Below are positions 34,489 through 43,009 of a stretch of DNA of 64,000 bases, one piece after another; position 1 is the first letter of the stretch; every line of letters starts with the position of its first letter. The stretch is taken from positions 1,736,001 to 1,800,000 of the forward strand of contig NZ_CP015243.1 in the NCBI RefSeq assembly GCF_001648175.1, given 5' to 3'. The translations under genes were made by a program, and so were the position numbers. The notes under the pieces were generated by a model. It was not told the DNA's origin. It was given only the letters and a program-made list of their open reading frames with translations, and ran no database searches. Source of the stretch: Halotalea alkalilenta. GTDB lineage: Bacteria; Pseudomonadota; Gammaproteobacteria; Pseudomonadales; Halomonadaceae.

Positions 34489-35243
34489 CTGAACAGCACC
34501 TCGAAGTCGCGCAGCAGCCGAGCGAGTACGTTAGGCGGAAGGATCGGCGCTTGCCCGGTCGAGTCGTCGGGCTGCAGCTGGCTGGTAAAGAGGGCGACGG
34601 CCTGGCGCTTGCGCTCGAGCTGCTCCTCGCTCAGGTCGATCGCGCATGCCCGCGCCCAGGGCACGCGGGGGTCGTCGACGCTGGCCCAATGCCAGGTCCA
34701 GATCGGTACCTCGTAGAGCGTGCAGCCTTGCGCCTCGCAGACCGCCGCAACGGCATCGCCGGTGGCCTCGTGGTCGGGGTGCCCATCCTTGCGCCAGGTG
34801 GTGAACACCACGTCGCCAGGTTGCAGGTGAGCGCGCAATCGGTCGCGCAGTTCATCCGCCTGGGCGGTGACCTCGCCGTCGTCGAGCCCCAGGCGGTGCA
34901 CCTCGGCGTCGACGCCGAGCGCCAGCAGCGCCCGGCGGGTCTCCTCGCGTCGCGCCTCACGCAGCGCGGGCGGCGACCAGCGTGTCGAGCCCGGGTGGCT
35001 CGCCCCGCCATCGGTGACAGCGACCAGCGAGATGTCTCGCCCTAGCCGAGCCAGCTGGATCAGCATGCCGGCGAACCCGAGCACCTCGTCGTCCGGGTGT
35101 GGCGCGACCACGACCGCACGCTGCCCAGGAGCGACCAGCGAGGAGAGCCGTTCGCGCGGCAGTGCGGCCAGCGCCGGCCATGCCTGCCAGTCGCGCTCTG
35201 GCGTGCCGAGCCCGATGATTGCGCGATCGTTCACAGTGTCCAT
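34485..35243 (-). CDS. PIG-L (LmbE) family deacetylase
   Basis: A 252-residue zinc-dependent deacetylase. The metal site is VVVAPHPDDEVLG (AHPDD type) with the third ligand in KDGHPDHEATGDA. PIG-L enzymes remove the acetyl group from GlcNAc-containing conjugates (GlcNAc-PI, bacillithiol and mycothiol precursors, and others). The gene overlaps the upstream acyl-CoA dehydrogenase gene by 13 bases and the downstream methyltransferase by four, so the cassette is translationally coupled. An unusual N-terminal extension of about 40 residues precedes the catalytic domain. Confidence 0.9.
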   Translation of the reverse strand: MDTVNDRAIIGLGTPERDWQAWPALAALPRERLSSLVAPGQRAVVVAPHPDDEVLGFAGMLIQLARLGRDISLVAVTDGGASHPGSTRWSPPALREARREETRRALLALGVDAEVHRLGLDDGEVTAQADELRDRLRAHLQPGDVVFTTWRKDGHPDHEATGDAVAAVCEAQGCTLYEVPIWTWHWASVDDPRVPWARACAIDLSEEQLERKRQAVALFTSQLQPDDSTGQAPILPPNVLARLLRDFEVLFR

Positions 35244-36277
35244 TGTGGCTCCTCTAGCGTGGCGACTCGCTGGCCATGCGCGGCCTGGTCGCGTTCGGCG
35301 TGGCTCTGGCGGATGAATACCGGCAGGTCGGCCATCAGTCGGGCGAAACCTGCATCACGGCAAAGCGGCGCGGCGCCGAGCGCTCGTGATGCCCGAACCA
35401 GGATCTCCTCGGCAGCGCCCTCCACCGCGAGCCTGGCGCGAGCGACCTCGAGCGCGCAGCCATCGGCGGGCGAGGCGTCTATCGCCTTGGCCGCATCGAT
35501 GAGCATCGCGCGTGCCTGGCTCAGTGCGACGTCCATGGCGCCCAGGTGCGCAAGCCGGTGAGGGTCTGCCTTGCCTGCAAGCGCGCCGCGGGTGAAGTCG
35601 ACGATTCTCGCTGTCGCGCCGTACCAGCAGGCAGCGACGCCCGCCGCGCCGTGAAGGAAGCCCGAACGCTCGACGTAGCCGCCGGGGGCGCCGACCAACC
35701 GGCCCTCTGCGTGGGAGAAGAGCACGTCGACGCTGGCGGCGCTTTGCATCCCGACCGCCGCCCAGCCACGGTCGGTCACGGTGATGCCGGGCTGGTCGAG
35801 TGCTACTGCCACCAGCCAGGAGCGATTGTCCGCAGTGCGTGCACTGACCAGCGCATGAGTGAGGGTCGCGGCGCCGGAGCACCACGCCTTGCTGCCATCG
35901 AGCGATACGCAATCGGCGCTGGTACCGGTGGACACCATCAGGTCGTGCCCGGGTGCCTGTGCGCACCACACGCCCCAGCGTGAGTGGCGTGGCAGTTCGT
36001 TCGAGCCGAGCTCGGCGTGAATCGCCAGCGCATCCTCATGCGCCTCGAACAGCTTGACCAGCCCCAGATCGCAGGCCGCGACCTGGGCCAGCGCACGCCA
36101 GCGCGCCAGGGTCGCGCCGCCGCCGGGCAGCGGCAGGCGATCGAGTCCCTCGCTGACCAGTCGTTGCAGCCAGCGGTTTGGATCAGGCGCGGCCTGCGCT
36201 TCGCCGAGCAGTGTGGCGAGTCGCTGCTCGGACGGCGTCGGTATGGGTGGCGTCACTTCCTTGTCGCGGATGTCCAT
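35231..36277 (-). CDS. Acyl-CoA dehydrogenase-like flavoprotein
   Basis: A 348-residue protein, shorter than typical acyl-CoA dehydrogenases (380-400). Recognisable parts are the N-terminal helical bundle (RWRALAQVAACDLGLVKLFEAHEDAL), the beta domain with GSKAWCSGAATLTHALVSAR and GWAAVGMQSAASVDV, and the C-terminal helical domain with LGAAPLCRDAGFARLMADLPVFIRQ. I could not place the catalytic glutamate, so it may act as a desaturase of an unusual thioester or amine, or be non-catalytic. It is the first gene of the leftward cassette with the deacetylase, methyltransferase and glycosyltransferase. Confidence 0.8.
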   Translation of the reverse strand: MDIRDKEVTPPIPTPSEQRLATLLGEAQAAPDPNRWLQRLVSEGLDRLPLPGGGATLARWRALAQVAACDLGLVKLFEAHEDALAIHAELGSNELPRHSRWGVWCAQAPGHDLMVSTGTSADCVSLDGSKAWCSGAATLTHALVSARTADNRSWLVAVALDQPGITVTDRGWAAVGMQSAASVDVLFSHAEGRLVGAPGGYVERSGFLHGAAGVAACWYGATARIVDFTRGALAGKADPHRLAHLGAMDVALSQARAMLIDAAKAIDASPADGCALEVARARLAVEGAAEEILVRASRALGAAPLCRDAGFARLMADLPVFIRQSHAERDQAAHGQRVATLEEPQWTL

Positions 36278-36370
36278 CGATGCCCCTTCCGTAGGAGTGC
36301 TGTAAAGAGTCTAGGCGTGGTTTGCCGGGGCTGCGAGGGACATGCGCGGCGCAATCGTGGGGACGGGCCT

Positions 36371-36443
36371 CGGCGACGCGGCCGTGGTTCGACTCGGGCT
36401 TCCACGGCGTCTCGCGAGCTGGCCGGGTCGGCGAAGGCCCGGC
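36371..36443 (-). repeat. Dispersed repeat module A, copy 3 (flank of IS copy 2)
   Basis: On the minus strand it begins GCCGGGCCTTCGCCGACCCGGCC at the IS junction and ends with the GCCGTGG/CCACGGC hairpin and a GCGTCGCCG tail. It is almost identical to the module at 38191-38263, supporting their origin as one tandem array split by the IS. Confidence 0.85.
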
Positions 36444-36530
36444 TTTCCATGAACCCCCTCCGAGTTCTCCTCGACAGGGGGATGATCAGGGGGGAGATTG
36501 GGCGGTCGTCATATCGTTCTTCCTCAACTT

Positions 36531-37859
36531 TCAGGCAGAAGCATTTTGAGCTTCAGTCTGGATAGGCGTCACGGAGAACCCGAGCTGCTTGGCGAGTCGA
36601 CGCATGGAACGTTGTTTGGTTTCCAGCGCCTGTGCCTCGTAGTACTGGAGTCCGTGTTCGACATAGTCCAATCCTTTGACCATGACGCGCCAGAACAGCG
36701 CCGCGAGTTTGCGCGCCAGGGCGATATTGGCGATCAATCCACCTCGGCGACCCGCCATCCGACGGTAAAAACCGCCCAGCGCAATGTGTTTGCTGCGAGC
36801 GAGGCTGCGGGCCATGACGCAAAACAGGCGCCCAGCACGATTACGCCTGCGCTTGGCCGAGCGTTGGCGCTTACCGCTCTGATGACTCCCGGGGGCCAGC
36901 CCGGCCCAAGCGGTGAAGTGTTTCTCGGTCGGCCACTGGGTCAGGTCGGTTCCCACTTCACCTATGAGTTGCAGGACGCTGTAGTCCGTATGGGCGGGAA
37001 GCACGGTGAGATCATTGCCTCCACACAGAGCCACCAGCATCGGATGCAGGTCATCGATCTGGGGTGCATTGGCACCGCCTCGCTTGTGCGCCTTGGACGG
37101 CGGCGACGTCGGAGGATCGACGTCGATCGAACGGAGCACCGCTTCGATCTGTTGGTCGCAAGCCCTGATCAAACGCTGGTAGTGCTCCCAGCTTTCCAGC
37201 GCCTGGCGCAACGCGAACAGATGCTCCTCGGCCCAGGTCCCTTGCAGAGAGGCTTTGATCCGTTCGGCCTTCTGCTGGCGGATCTGCACGTCGCACAAAG
37301 CCAGCAGTCGCTCAGGATCGCGTTCACCCTCGAGCATCGACCGGATCACCGCCATGCCGCTGCGGCCCACCAGGTTGCTGATGACATCGTGCAATTTGAT
37401 GTTCATCCGCTCCAAGGCCTTCTGCAGATGCTGCACATGCCCTGCGGCCAGCGTGATGTGGTCCTGACGCAATCGCAGGTAATCCTGCAAGCGCCGGATC
37501 TCGGCTGGGGGCACGAAGCCTGCCCGCAAGAGTCCGTGCGCGTGCAACGTCGCTCCCCACTGGCAATCCTTCATATCCGTCTTGCGACCCGGCAGATTGC
37601 GGGTGTGCTTACCGTTGACCATCAGCACCTGTAGCTTCGCGGCTTCCAGCACGCTGTACAGAGGCAGCCAGTAGATCCCCGTGGCCTCCATGGCCACCGA
37701 CTTCACCTTCTGCGACAACAGCCAGTCACGTAGCTCATGCAGCTGTGCCGTGAACGTGCCGAAGACCTTCGGCTCCCCCCCGGCAATCGACACATACATC
37801 TGCTCGCTGCCGACATCCACGAAGGCTGCCAATGGATCCAATACCGGTAAGTGGGCCAT
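36531..37859 (-). CDS. IS110-family transposase (DEDD recombinase), copy 2
   Basis: A 442-residue transposase, identical to copy 1 except Arg for Cys in VLRSID among visible residues. It carries the same N-terminal DEDD residues (FVDVGS, MEATG, KTDMKD) and the C-terminal GLAPGSHQSGKR serine region. The frame is intact and the Shine-Dalgarno AGGAG is conserved, so both copies appear able to make transposase. The near identity indicates recent duplication or gene conversion. Confidence 0.95.
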   Translation of the reverse strand: MAHLPVLDPLAAFVDVGSEQMYVSIAGGEPKVFGTFTAQLHELRDWLLSQKVKSVAMEATGIYWLPLYSVLEAAKLQVLMVNGKHTRNLPGRKTDMKDCQWGATLHAHGLLRAGFVPPAEIRRLQDYLRLRQDHITLAAGHVQHLQKALERMNIKLHDVISNLVGRSGMAVIRSMLEGERDPERLLALCDVQIRQQKAERIKASLQGTWAEEHLFALRQALESWEHYQRLIRACDQQIEAVLRSIDVDPPTSPPSKAHKRGGANAPQIDDLHPMLVALCGGNDLTVLPAHTDYSVLQLIGEVGTDLTQWPTEKHFTAWAGLAPGSHQSGKRQRSAKRRRNRAGRLFCVMARSLARSKHIALGGFYRRMAGRRGGLIANIALARKLAALFWRVMVKGLDYVEHGLQYYEAQALETKQRSMRRLAKQLGFSVTPIQTEAQNASA

Positions 37860-38101
37860 CTCATAGCTCCTGGGAACGGGTCGATGGAGAAAGGGTTACC
37901 GCAAGCCCGGTCGTGTTCTGGGAAGACAAATCTTTCCAACGGGAAGCCAGGCTCACCATAATGCGCAGCAGCCCACGACCAGAGCCATTCTCACCACCGG
38001 GCACCCGGCACCAAAAGACATGCGGCCACGCTGCTTGCGGCAACACAGCCATGCTACTCGGGTTCAAGGTCCATGCGCAGTGCCATCGCGATGGCACAGG
38101 A
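37860..38101 (-). ncRNA. Predicted bridge RNA region of IS110 copy 2
   Basis: The 242-base leader of the second copy. Read on the minus strand it conserves every candidate guide seen in copy 1 (GTGGTGAG, GCCTGGCTT, TGGAAAG, CAGGAG) and the 18-base palindrome next to the left end. It differs from copy 1 by one base in a C/T run. Both copies occupy the same target sequence, which fits identical guides. Confidence 0.5.
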
Positions 38102-38347
38102 GGCTCACCACGAACGGCAGAGGGCGGGCTCGCCCGTATCTCCCAGCCGATCGTTCCGAGTGGATCGAGTGACGTCGAAGGATCGAGCGGCGGCGACGCG
38201 GCCGTGGTTCGACTCGGGCTTCCACGGCGTCTCGCGAGCTGGCCGGGTCGGCGAAGGCCCGGCTCACCACGAACGGCAGAGGTGGGCTCGCCCGTATCTC
38301 CCAGCCGATCGTTCCGAGTGGATCGAGTGACGTCGAAGGATCGAGCA
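38102..38347 (-). repeat. Tandem repeat, period about 159 bp (modules B and A)
   Basis: Read on the minus strand the order is B, A, B, then the IS, then A. Module B (38261-38347 and 38102-38190) contains GGAACGATCGGCTGGGAGATACGGGCGAGCCC and ends CCGTTCGTGGTGAGCC. Module A (38191-38263) begins GCCGGGCC. The two B copies are nearly identical. The array therefore had at least two units before the IS entered at the B/A border. Confidence 0.85.
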
Positions 38348-38376
38348 GTGGAGGCGGTGATCGACGTTCCCCGTGG

Positions 38377-39720
38377 TCAGGATTTCGATGAGGCGTAGGC
38401 CGGTGTCCGGCTGGGCTTGCGCTCACGCAGGCCTTCGCGCTCCGCTGCCAGCGCCGCCCTGGAGCTGCGCTTGAGTTCGCCCTCGTCGAGCTCGATGTAG
38501 CAGGTCAGCACCGCGGCGATCAGATAGAGCACGGTATAGGTCCAGATCACCCCGGCTGGGCCGCCGTACGGCAGGACCATTAGTGCGATCGCCGGGCCGA
38601 AGAAGTTGGAAAGCCCGGCGGCGAGGTTGTGCGCCGAGATCGCCGCGCCCTTGTGCTCGGGCGCAAGCGACGGGAACAGCGCCGACATCGGCACGAAGGC
38701 GGCGATCGAGGTGCCGAGCATGATCGCGGCGACCAGCGCGATGCCGAAGTTGTGGCCGAAGTAGAGCGGCAGGTAGTAGAACGCCAGGCACGAGATCGCG
38801 CAGCCGACCGCGCCGAACCAGCGTACCAGCCGCAGCCAGCCGATCTTGTCACCGACCACGCCCCAGAGCACGTTGGTGAAGATGGTGGTGATGAACACCG
38901 CGCCCCATATCCGCAGCCATTCGGACATCGAGAAGCCCAGCTGATGGGTGAAGAATACGGGCATGAAGACGACGAAGCCGAACAGCGCCAGTTGGTTGAT
39001 CGAGCGCACCACGCAGGCGATGGCGACATTGCGGTTCTCGGCGAGGATCGTCACCCCACGGGCGAGCTCGCGAATCTTCTCCTGGCGCGAGCTGACGGCG
39101 CGCTTGGTCGAGCTCGCCTTGTCCTTGATCAGGAACAGGCCCATGAAGCCCGCCACCGCGACCCAGGCGGTCGCCATCCACAGCGTACCGGCGAAGCCGA
39201 GCACCGGGATGGTGAAGCTCGGCAGGTAGGTGCCGATGAAGCCGACGCCGACCGAGTACATCGCCCAGAACCAGCCCATCGCCGAGGCCAGACGGTGGGA
39301 GGGCGCGACCTGGGCGATCCAGACGATGAACGAGTAGATGAACAGCGGATAGCCGATGCCCCTGATCCCGTAGAGCAGGGTGATCATCGCCAGGTTCTCC
39401 TGTTCGATGCCGAAAATCATGAACAGTACGTGGAAGGCGAGCCAGATCACCGCGCCCCATTTCATCGCGTTGCGGGGGCCGATCATCTCGGCGAAGACCC
39501 CTGAGAACCACGAGGCGATGGCGACGATCAGCCCGTAGACGGTAAAGACCATCGCTGCGTCGCCCTGGCTGAAACCGATTTCAATCAGATACGAAGAAAG
39601 AAACGCCTGCTCGATACCGTCGCCGGTCATGAAGATGGCGATGGCGAGGTAGCCCCACATCAGGATGATCGGCAGGCCGAGAAACTGCTTTCCTGACGAA
39701 GATGACTGCTTGGTCGTCAT
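38377..39720 (-). CDS. MFS polyol permease, RbtT/DalT family
   Basis: A 447-residue transporter with about 12 membrane segments. It closely follows the Klebsiella ribitol (RbtT) and arabitol (DalT) permeases: LPIILMWGYLAIAIFMTGDGIEQAFLS, GIRGIGYPLFIYSFIVWIA, ASAMGWFWAMYSVGVG, PSFTIP and SEWLRIWGAVFITTIFTNVLWGVVGDKIGW are all typical. The expected substrate is a sugar alcohol taken up with protons, but no polyol dehydrogenase or kinase is next to it. The C-terminal tail is Arg/Ser-rich and ends only 30 bases from the repeat array, so the downstream part of an operon may have been lost. Confidence 0.9.
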   Translation of the reverse strand: MTTKQSSSSGKQFLGLPIILMWGYLAIAIFMTGDGIEQAFLSSYLIEIGFSQGDAAMVFTVYGLIVAIASWFSGVFAEMIGPRNAMKWGAVIWLAFHVLFMIFGIEQENLAMITLLYGIRGIGYPLFIYSFIVWIAQVAPSHRLASAMGWFWAMYSVGVGFIGTYLPSFTIPVLGFAGTLWMATAWVAVAGFMGLFLIKDKASSTKRAVSSRQEKIRELARGVTILAENRNVAIACVVRSINQLALFGFVVFMPVFFTHQLGFSMSEWLRIWGAVFITTIFTNVLWGVVGDKIGWLRLVRWFGAVGCAISCLAFYYLPLYFGHNFGIALVAAIMLGTSIAAFVPMSALFPSLAPEHKGAAISAHNLAAGLSNFFGPAIALMVLPYGGPAGVIWTYTVLYLIAAVLTCYIELDEGELKRSSRAALAAEREGLRERKPSRTPAYASSKS

Positions 39721-39887
39721 GAAACGGATCCTTTTCTTAGGCGCGATTCACAGGCGCGAGAGCGTACGCGAGCGAGAGGGGGCGTCTCGCCCCGGATCTC
39801 CCTCGTCGGTGGTTCGCCCCTGGCAGGGCGCGCGCTGGTGAATCGAGAATCAATGGTTATCGTTTTTGTCTTAAATCAGAACTAAAA

Positions 39888-39916
39888 ATTATGGCATAGC
39901 GAAATTGAAGACACAA
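39888..39916 (-). promoter_or_regulatory. Putative sigma-70 promoter of the polyol permease gene
   Basis: On the minus strand TTGTGT, 17 bases, CATAAT lies in an AT-rich island (about 39840-39945) that stands out from the GC-rich surroundings. The distance to the start codon is about 165 bases. The 294-base gap (39721-40014) holds no gene. Confidence 0.45.
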
Positions 39917-40014
39917 ACTCGAACAATCCGCAATCAGGCCAAAGCGCGGGTGTCGATCGCGGGCACCGCGGGGGAGTCATGTTTCCCATCTCACCTTGGG
40001 TAGCGAGAATCCGG

Positions 40015-40746
40015 CTAGGGCGCCACGGTGACTTCGCTTCTGCCGCTGTCGATCAGCGCCTGGCGGACGAAGCCGGTGCGCTTCATCTCCTCGACGAAGG
40101 CGTGCACGTACTCGGCGGCCTCGGTGTTCGCCTTGGGGACGCCGACGGCCTGGCGGATCGCGGTGAAGCGGCCGTCGAGCACGCGTAGCCCAGGATGCTT
40201 CGAGGCGGCTTTTTCGAGCGGCTGGCGCACGCCCGCGGCTGCATCGCCAAGGCCTTTGACGAAGGCGTCGACCGCGGCCTGGGAGCTGGCCTCGCGCAGC
40301 AGTTCGGCATGCTCGAGGGTGCGGGAAAGGTAGAGGTCATAGGCGGCGCCTCGACCGACCACGATGCGGTTGCCGGGGCGATCGAGCTGCTCGACCGCGG
40401 TGAAGGGGCCATCGTCGCGGACGAGATAGGTCCCCTCGATCAGCGCGTAGGGTTCGCTGAAGGCGATCTTCTCCGCGCGCACCGGTTCGATGGCGAGGAA
40501 GGCGAGGGTCCACTGCTGCTGATCGGTCGCGCCGAATACCTGTCCGGCGGTATCGAACACCCGCGTCACCAGGGCGACGCCCAAGCGCTCGGCGAGCGCG
40601 CGGGCGAGGGCGACCGACACGCCCTGGGGAGTACCGTCGTCGGCATGGGGGAAGGCGAGTACCGGGTTGCCGAAGTTGATCGCGGCGACCAGCCTGCCCT
40701 CGGGCGCGAGCTGGTCGAGTACGGCGGTCGGGGCGGATGAGGTCAT
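40015..40746 (-). CDS. Family 3 solute-binding-like protein without signal peptide
   Basis: A 243-residue protein with the SBP family 3 fold: RLVAAINFGNPVLAF, GTPQGVSVALARALAERLGV, WTLAFLAIEPVRAEKIAFSEPYALIEGTYLV and GAAYDLYLSRTL are typical. The start at 40746 (MTSSAPTAVLDQ) gives no export signal, and the upstream extension of the frame (to 40887) is polar and overlaps rsgA, so it is not a signal either. It may be a cytoplasmic ligand-binding protein or a mis-sorted paralogue. No ABC partners are adjacent; it lies 107 bases after the rsgA start side on the same strand order. Confidence 0.75.
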   Translation of the reverse strand: MTSSAPTAVLDQLAPEGRLVAAINFGNPVLAFPHADDGTPQGVSVALARALAERLGVALVTRVFDTAGQVFGATDQQQWTLAFLAIEPVRAEKIAFSEPYALIEGTYLVRDDGPFTAVEQLDRPGNRIVVGRGAAYDLYLSRTLEHAELLREASSQAAVDAFVKGLGDAAAGVRQPLEKAASKHPGLRVLDGRFTAIRQAVGVPKANTEAAEYVHAFVEEMKRTGFVRQALIDSGRSEVTVAP

Positions 40747-40876
40747 GTCGAACTCCGGCTCGGGGATGAACCCCGATCCTAGGTCGCCGCGGGCATCGCC
40801 GACATCATCCGAAAGGCGAAAGAGGCACTTTGGTTGGCAAGTCTGGGTTGGCAGGTCGGGTTTGGCGGGCCCGCGC

Positions 40877-41884
40877 TCAGGTTTCAAGCTCGGCGACGAT
40901 ACGCCGGAAGCTGTCGAAGCGGCTGGCCTGGATCTCGTCGCGTTCGACCGCTTCGAGCAGCGCGCAGCCGGGTTCGGACAGATGGCGGCAGTTGCGGAAG
41001 CGGCAGCGGCCGAGAAAGGGGTGGAACTCGATGAAGCCTTCGGCGATCGCCTGTTCGTCGAGATGGCCGAGGCCGAACTCGCGGATGCCGGGGGAGTCGA
41101 TCAGTTCGCCACCGGCGGGAAAGTGATAGAGCCGCGCGGTGGTGGTGGTGTGGGTACCCTTGCGCGACTCCTCGGAGAGCGCTCCGACCTTGAGCGCTTC
41201 ATTGGGCAACAGGGTCTGGATCAGCGACGACTTGCCGACCCCGGACTGGCCGACGAACACCGAGGTGTGGTCGGTCAGCGCCGTGCGCAGCGCCTCGAGG
41301 CCGTGGTGATCATTCACCGAGGCTTCGACCACTTCGTAGCCGAGACGCTGGTAGCGGGTGAGCAACTCGCGCAGCGGCCCGCCCTCGCTGGGCAGCAGGT
41401 CGACCTTGTTGAGTACCAGCGCAGGGGTGATCCCGGTGGTCTCGGCGGCGACCAGGTAACGGTCGATCAGGTTGGGGTGCGGCTCGGGCTCGGCGGCGAA
41501 CACGATCATGATCCGGTCGAGGTTGGCCGCCACCGGCTTGAGCTGCCCCTGGGCGTTGGGTCGCTCGAGGGTCGAGTCGCGCGGCAGCCGCGCGACCACC
41601 ACACCGCTTGCATCGCTCGCCTCGCGCCAGCTGACCCGATCGCCGGTGACCAGGCTCTCGAGGTTGGCGCGCAGATGACAGCGATGGGAGACGCCGTCCT
41701 CGCCTTCGACCTCGAGGGTGCGCCCGAAGTGGGCGATCACCCGGCCCGGCTGCTCGGGGCCGTACTCGCCGGCCTCGAGCAGCTTGGCGTCGTGCACGTC
41801 GCGGGCACTGGCGCGCTGGTTGCGCTCCGCCTGGATCTTGTCGATGCGCCAGCGCTGCTGTCGTGAGAGTTTGCGTCCGCTCAT
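40877..41884 (-). CDS. rsgA: Ribosome small subunit-dependent GTPase RsgA
   Basis: A 335-residue circularly permuted GTPase for 30S maturation. After the N-terminal OB domain (residues about 35-120) come the G4 motif NKVDLLP, the G1 P-loop [15 protein letters not shown], the G2 region [12 protein letters not shown] and G3 [10 protein letters not shown], the permuted order. The C-terminal zinc finger is [16 protein letters not shown]. It is divergent from orn, the arrangement common in gammaproteobacteria. The start at 41884 ([14 protein letters not shown]) matches family proteins. Confidence 0.97.
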   Translation of the reverse strand: MSGRKLSRQQRWRIDKIQAERNQRASARDVHDAKLLEAGEYGPEQPGRVIAHFGRTLEVEGEDGVSHRCHLRANLESLVTGDRVSWREASDASGVVVARLPRDSTLERPNAQGQLKPVAANLDRIMIVFAAEPEPHPNLIDRYLVAAETTGITPALVLNKVDLLPSEGGPLRELLTRYQRLGYEVVEASVNDHHGLEALRTALTDHTSVFVGQSGVGKSSLIQTLLPNEALKVGALSEESRKGTHTTTTARLYHFPAGGELIDSPGIREFGLGHLDEQAIAEGFIEFHPFLGRCRFRNCRHLSEPGCALLEAVERDEIQASRFDSFRRIVAELET

Positions 41885-42025
41885 CGTTCCTCGAGGGCTT
41901 GATCAGTGCACCGGGAAAGCCGGCTTGACGTGCCATTCTACAGGTTTAGTCTTGATCGGTTGCCGCCCAGTCGGGCCTTTTACAATTCTTTTTCCAGTTC
42001 ATCATTTCAGTGGAGCAAACCGCTC

Positions 42026-42592
42026 ATGACCCAAACAGTGGGCAGTATCGACCCGGCCAGCGACCGGCTCGTATGGATCGATCTCGAGATGACCGGGCTC
42101 GATCCGAGCTACGAGCGCATCATCGAGGTGGCGACCATCGTCACCGATGGCAACCTCAATGTGATCGAGGAGGGGCCGGTGATCGCGGTCCACCAGGATG
42201 ATGCGGTGCTCGACGCTATGGACGAGTGGAACACCCGCACCCACGGCAAGTCCGGGCTGATCGCTCGGGTGCGCGAGAGCCGTATCGATACCTTGGAAGC
42301 CGAGCGGCTGACGCTCGAGTTTCTCTCCCGCCACGTCGCGCCGGGCGTTTCGCCGATGTGTGGCAACAGCGTCCACCAGGACCGCCGCTTCCTGGTCAGC
42401 GAGATGCCGGGCCTCGCCGGGTTCTTCCACTATCGCAACCTCGATGTCTCGACCCTCAAGGAACTCGCACGGCGCTGGAAGCCGTCGATCCTCGCCGGAC
42501 TGACCAAGCGCGGCAGCCACCAGGCGCTCGACGATATCCGTGAGTCGATCGAGGAAATGGCCTATTACCGCGAGCACCTGCTCGCGCTGTGA
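42026..42592 (+). CDS. orn: Oligoribonuclease
   Basis: A 188-residue DEDDh 3'-5' exonuclease that degrades short oligoribonucleotides, including pGpG. The motifs are [14 protein letters not shown] (Exo I, Asp and Glu), [12 protein letters not shown] (Exo II, Asp) and [14 protein letters not shown] (Exo III, His and Asp). The start at 42026 is preceded by TGGAG at 9 bases; the longer frame to 41906 runs into the promoter region. Its divergence from rsgA gives a 141-base shared promoter area with an AT-rich stretch near 41975-42005. Confidence 0.97.
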   Translation: MTQTVGSIDPASDRLVWIDLEMTGLDPSYERIIEVATIVTDGNLNVIEEGPVIAVHQDDAVLDAMDEWNTRTHGKSGLIARVRESRIDTLEAERLTLEFLSRHVAPGVSPMCGNSVHQDRRFLVSEMPGLAGFFHYRNLDVSTLKELARRWKPSILAGLTKRGSHQALDDIRESIEEMAYYREHLLAL

Positions 42593-42601
42593 AGCGATCG
42601 C

Positions 42602-43009
42602 TCAGCGTCGGTAGTCGTCCAGCAGCGCGGGTTGATCGGGCGGGTAGGGGTAAGGCGGTGGGCGATAGGGCGAGATCACGGCGGGGCCGTCGCCGCGATA
42701 GCTGCCGACCCCGAGCGACAGCCTGCTGCTGCCGCGATCGACGTCCACTCGTGTGCTTCCGAACTGCCCGCTGCCGCCGCGCGATCCCGAACTGACACCG
42801 GCGGCCACGCTGCCGTGCACCCGCACACTCGAGCGTGGCGCGGAGCTTACCATCGGTGCATCGTCCGTCACCGCTGGCGAGGCGCCGGCGGAGCGCGCCT
42901 CGTCGGCGAAGTTCGGTCCGGGCACGCTGAGGTCGAGCGGGGCGGCGAGCACGCCGAGCGGCGTCAGCGAGAGCCAGGCCACCAGCGCGGCGCGAAGGGC
43001 CGGATTCAT
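42602..43009 (-). CDS. Small secreted Gly/Ser/Pro-rich hypothetical protein
   Basis: A 135-residue protein with an N-terminal signal (RAALVAWLSLTPLGVLAAP). The mature part is low complexity: Ser/Gly-rich (VAAGVSSGSRGGSGQ), then Val/Arg/Asp-rich, ending in a Pro/Tyr-rich tail (YRPPPYPYPPDQP). I do not recognise it. Its start overlaps the stop of the inositol-monophosphatase family gene by four bases, so the two are coupled, although the functional link is unclear. It ends 10 bases from the convergent orn gene. Confidence 0.7.
   Translation of the reverse strand: MNPALRAALVAWLSLTPLGVLAAPLDLSVPGPNFADEARSAGASPAVTDDAPMVSSAPRSSVRVHGSVAAGVSSGSRGGSGQFGSTRVDVDRGSSRLSLGVGSYRGDGPAVISPYRPPPYPYPPDQPALLDDYRR

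Larger units (their letters stand above)
36445..38105 (-). mobile_element. IS110-family insertion sequence, copy 2 (about 1661 bp)
   Basis: Same element as at 10435-12094, in opposite orientation. The junction core (GGCT on the plus strand) is present at 36441-36444 and 38102-38105. It differs from copy 1 by one extra C in the right-end C run, one A/G change in the right end, one C/T change in the leader and a few changes in the transposase gene. It is inserted into a tandem repeat whose neighbouring unit (38261-38263 region) shows the uninterrupted target GTGGTGAGCCGGGCC. Confidence 0.93.

Noticed and set aside
10435..38105. Composite transposon formed by the two IS110 copies
   Set aside because: IS110 elements move singly through circular intermediates and are not known to mobilise the DNA between copies; each copy sits in its own full target. 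Inversion by homologous recombination is the more likely consequence.
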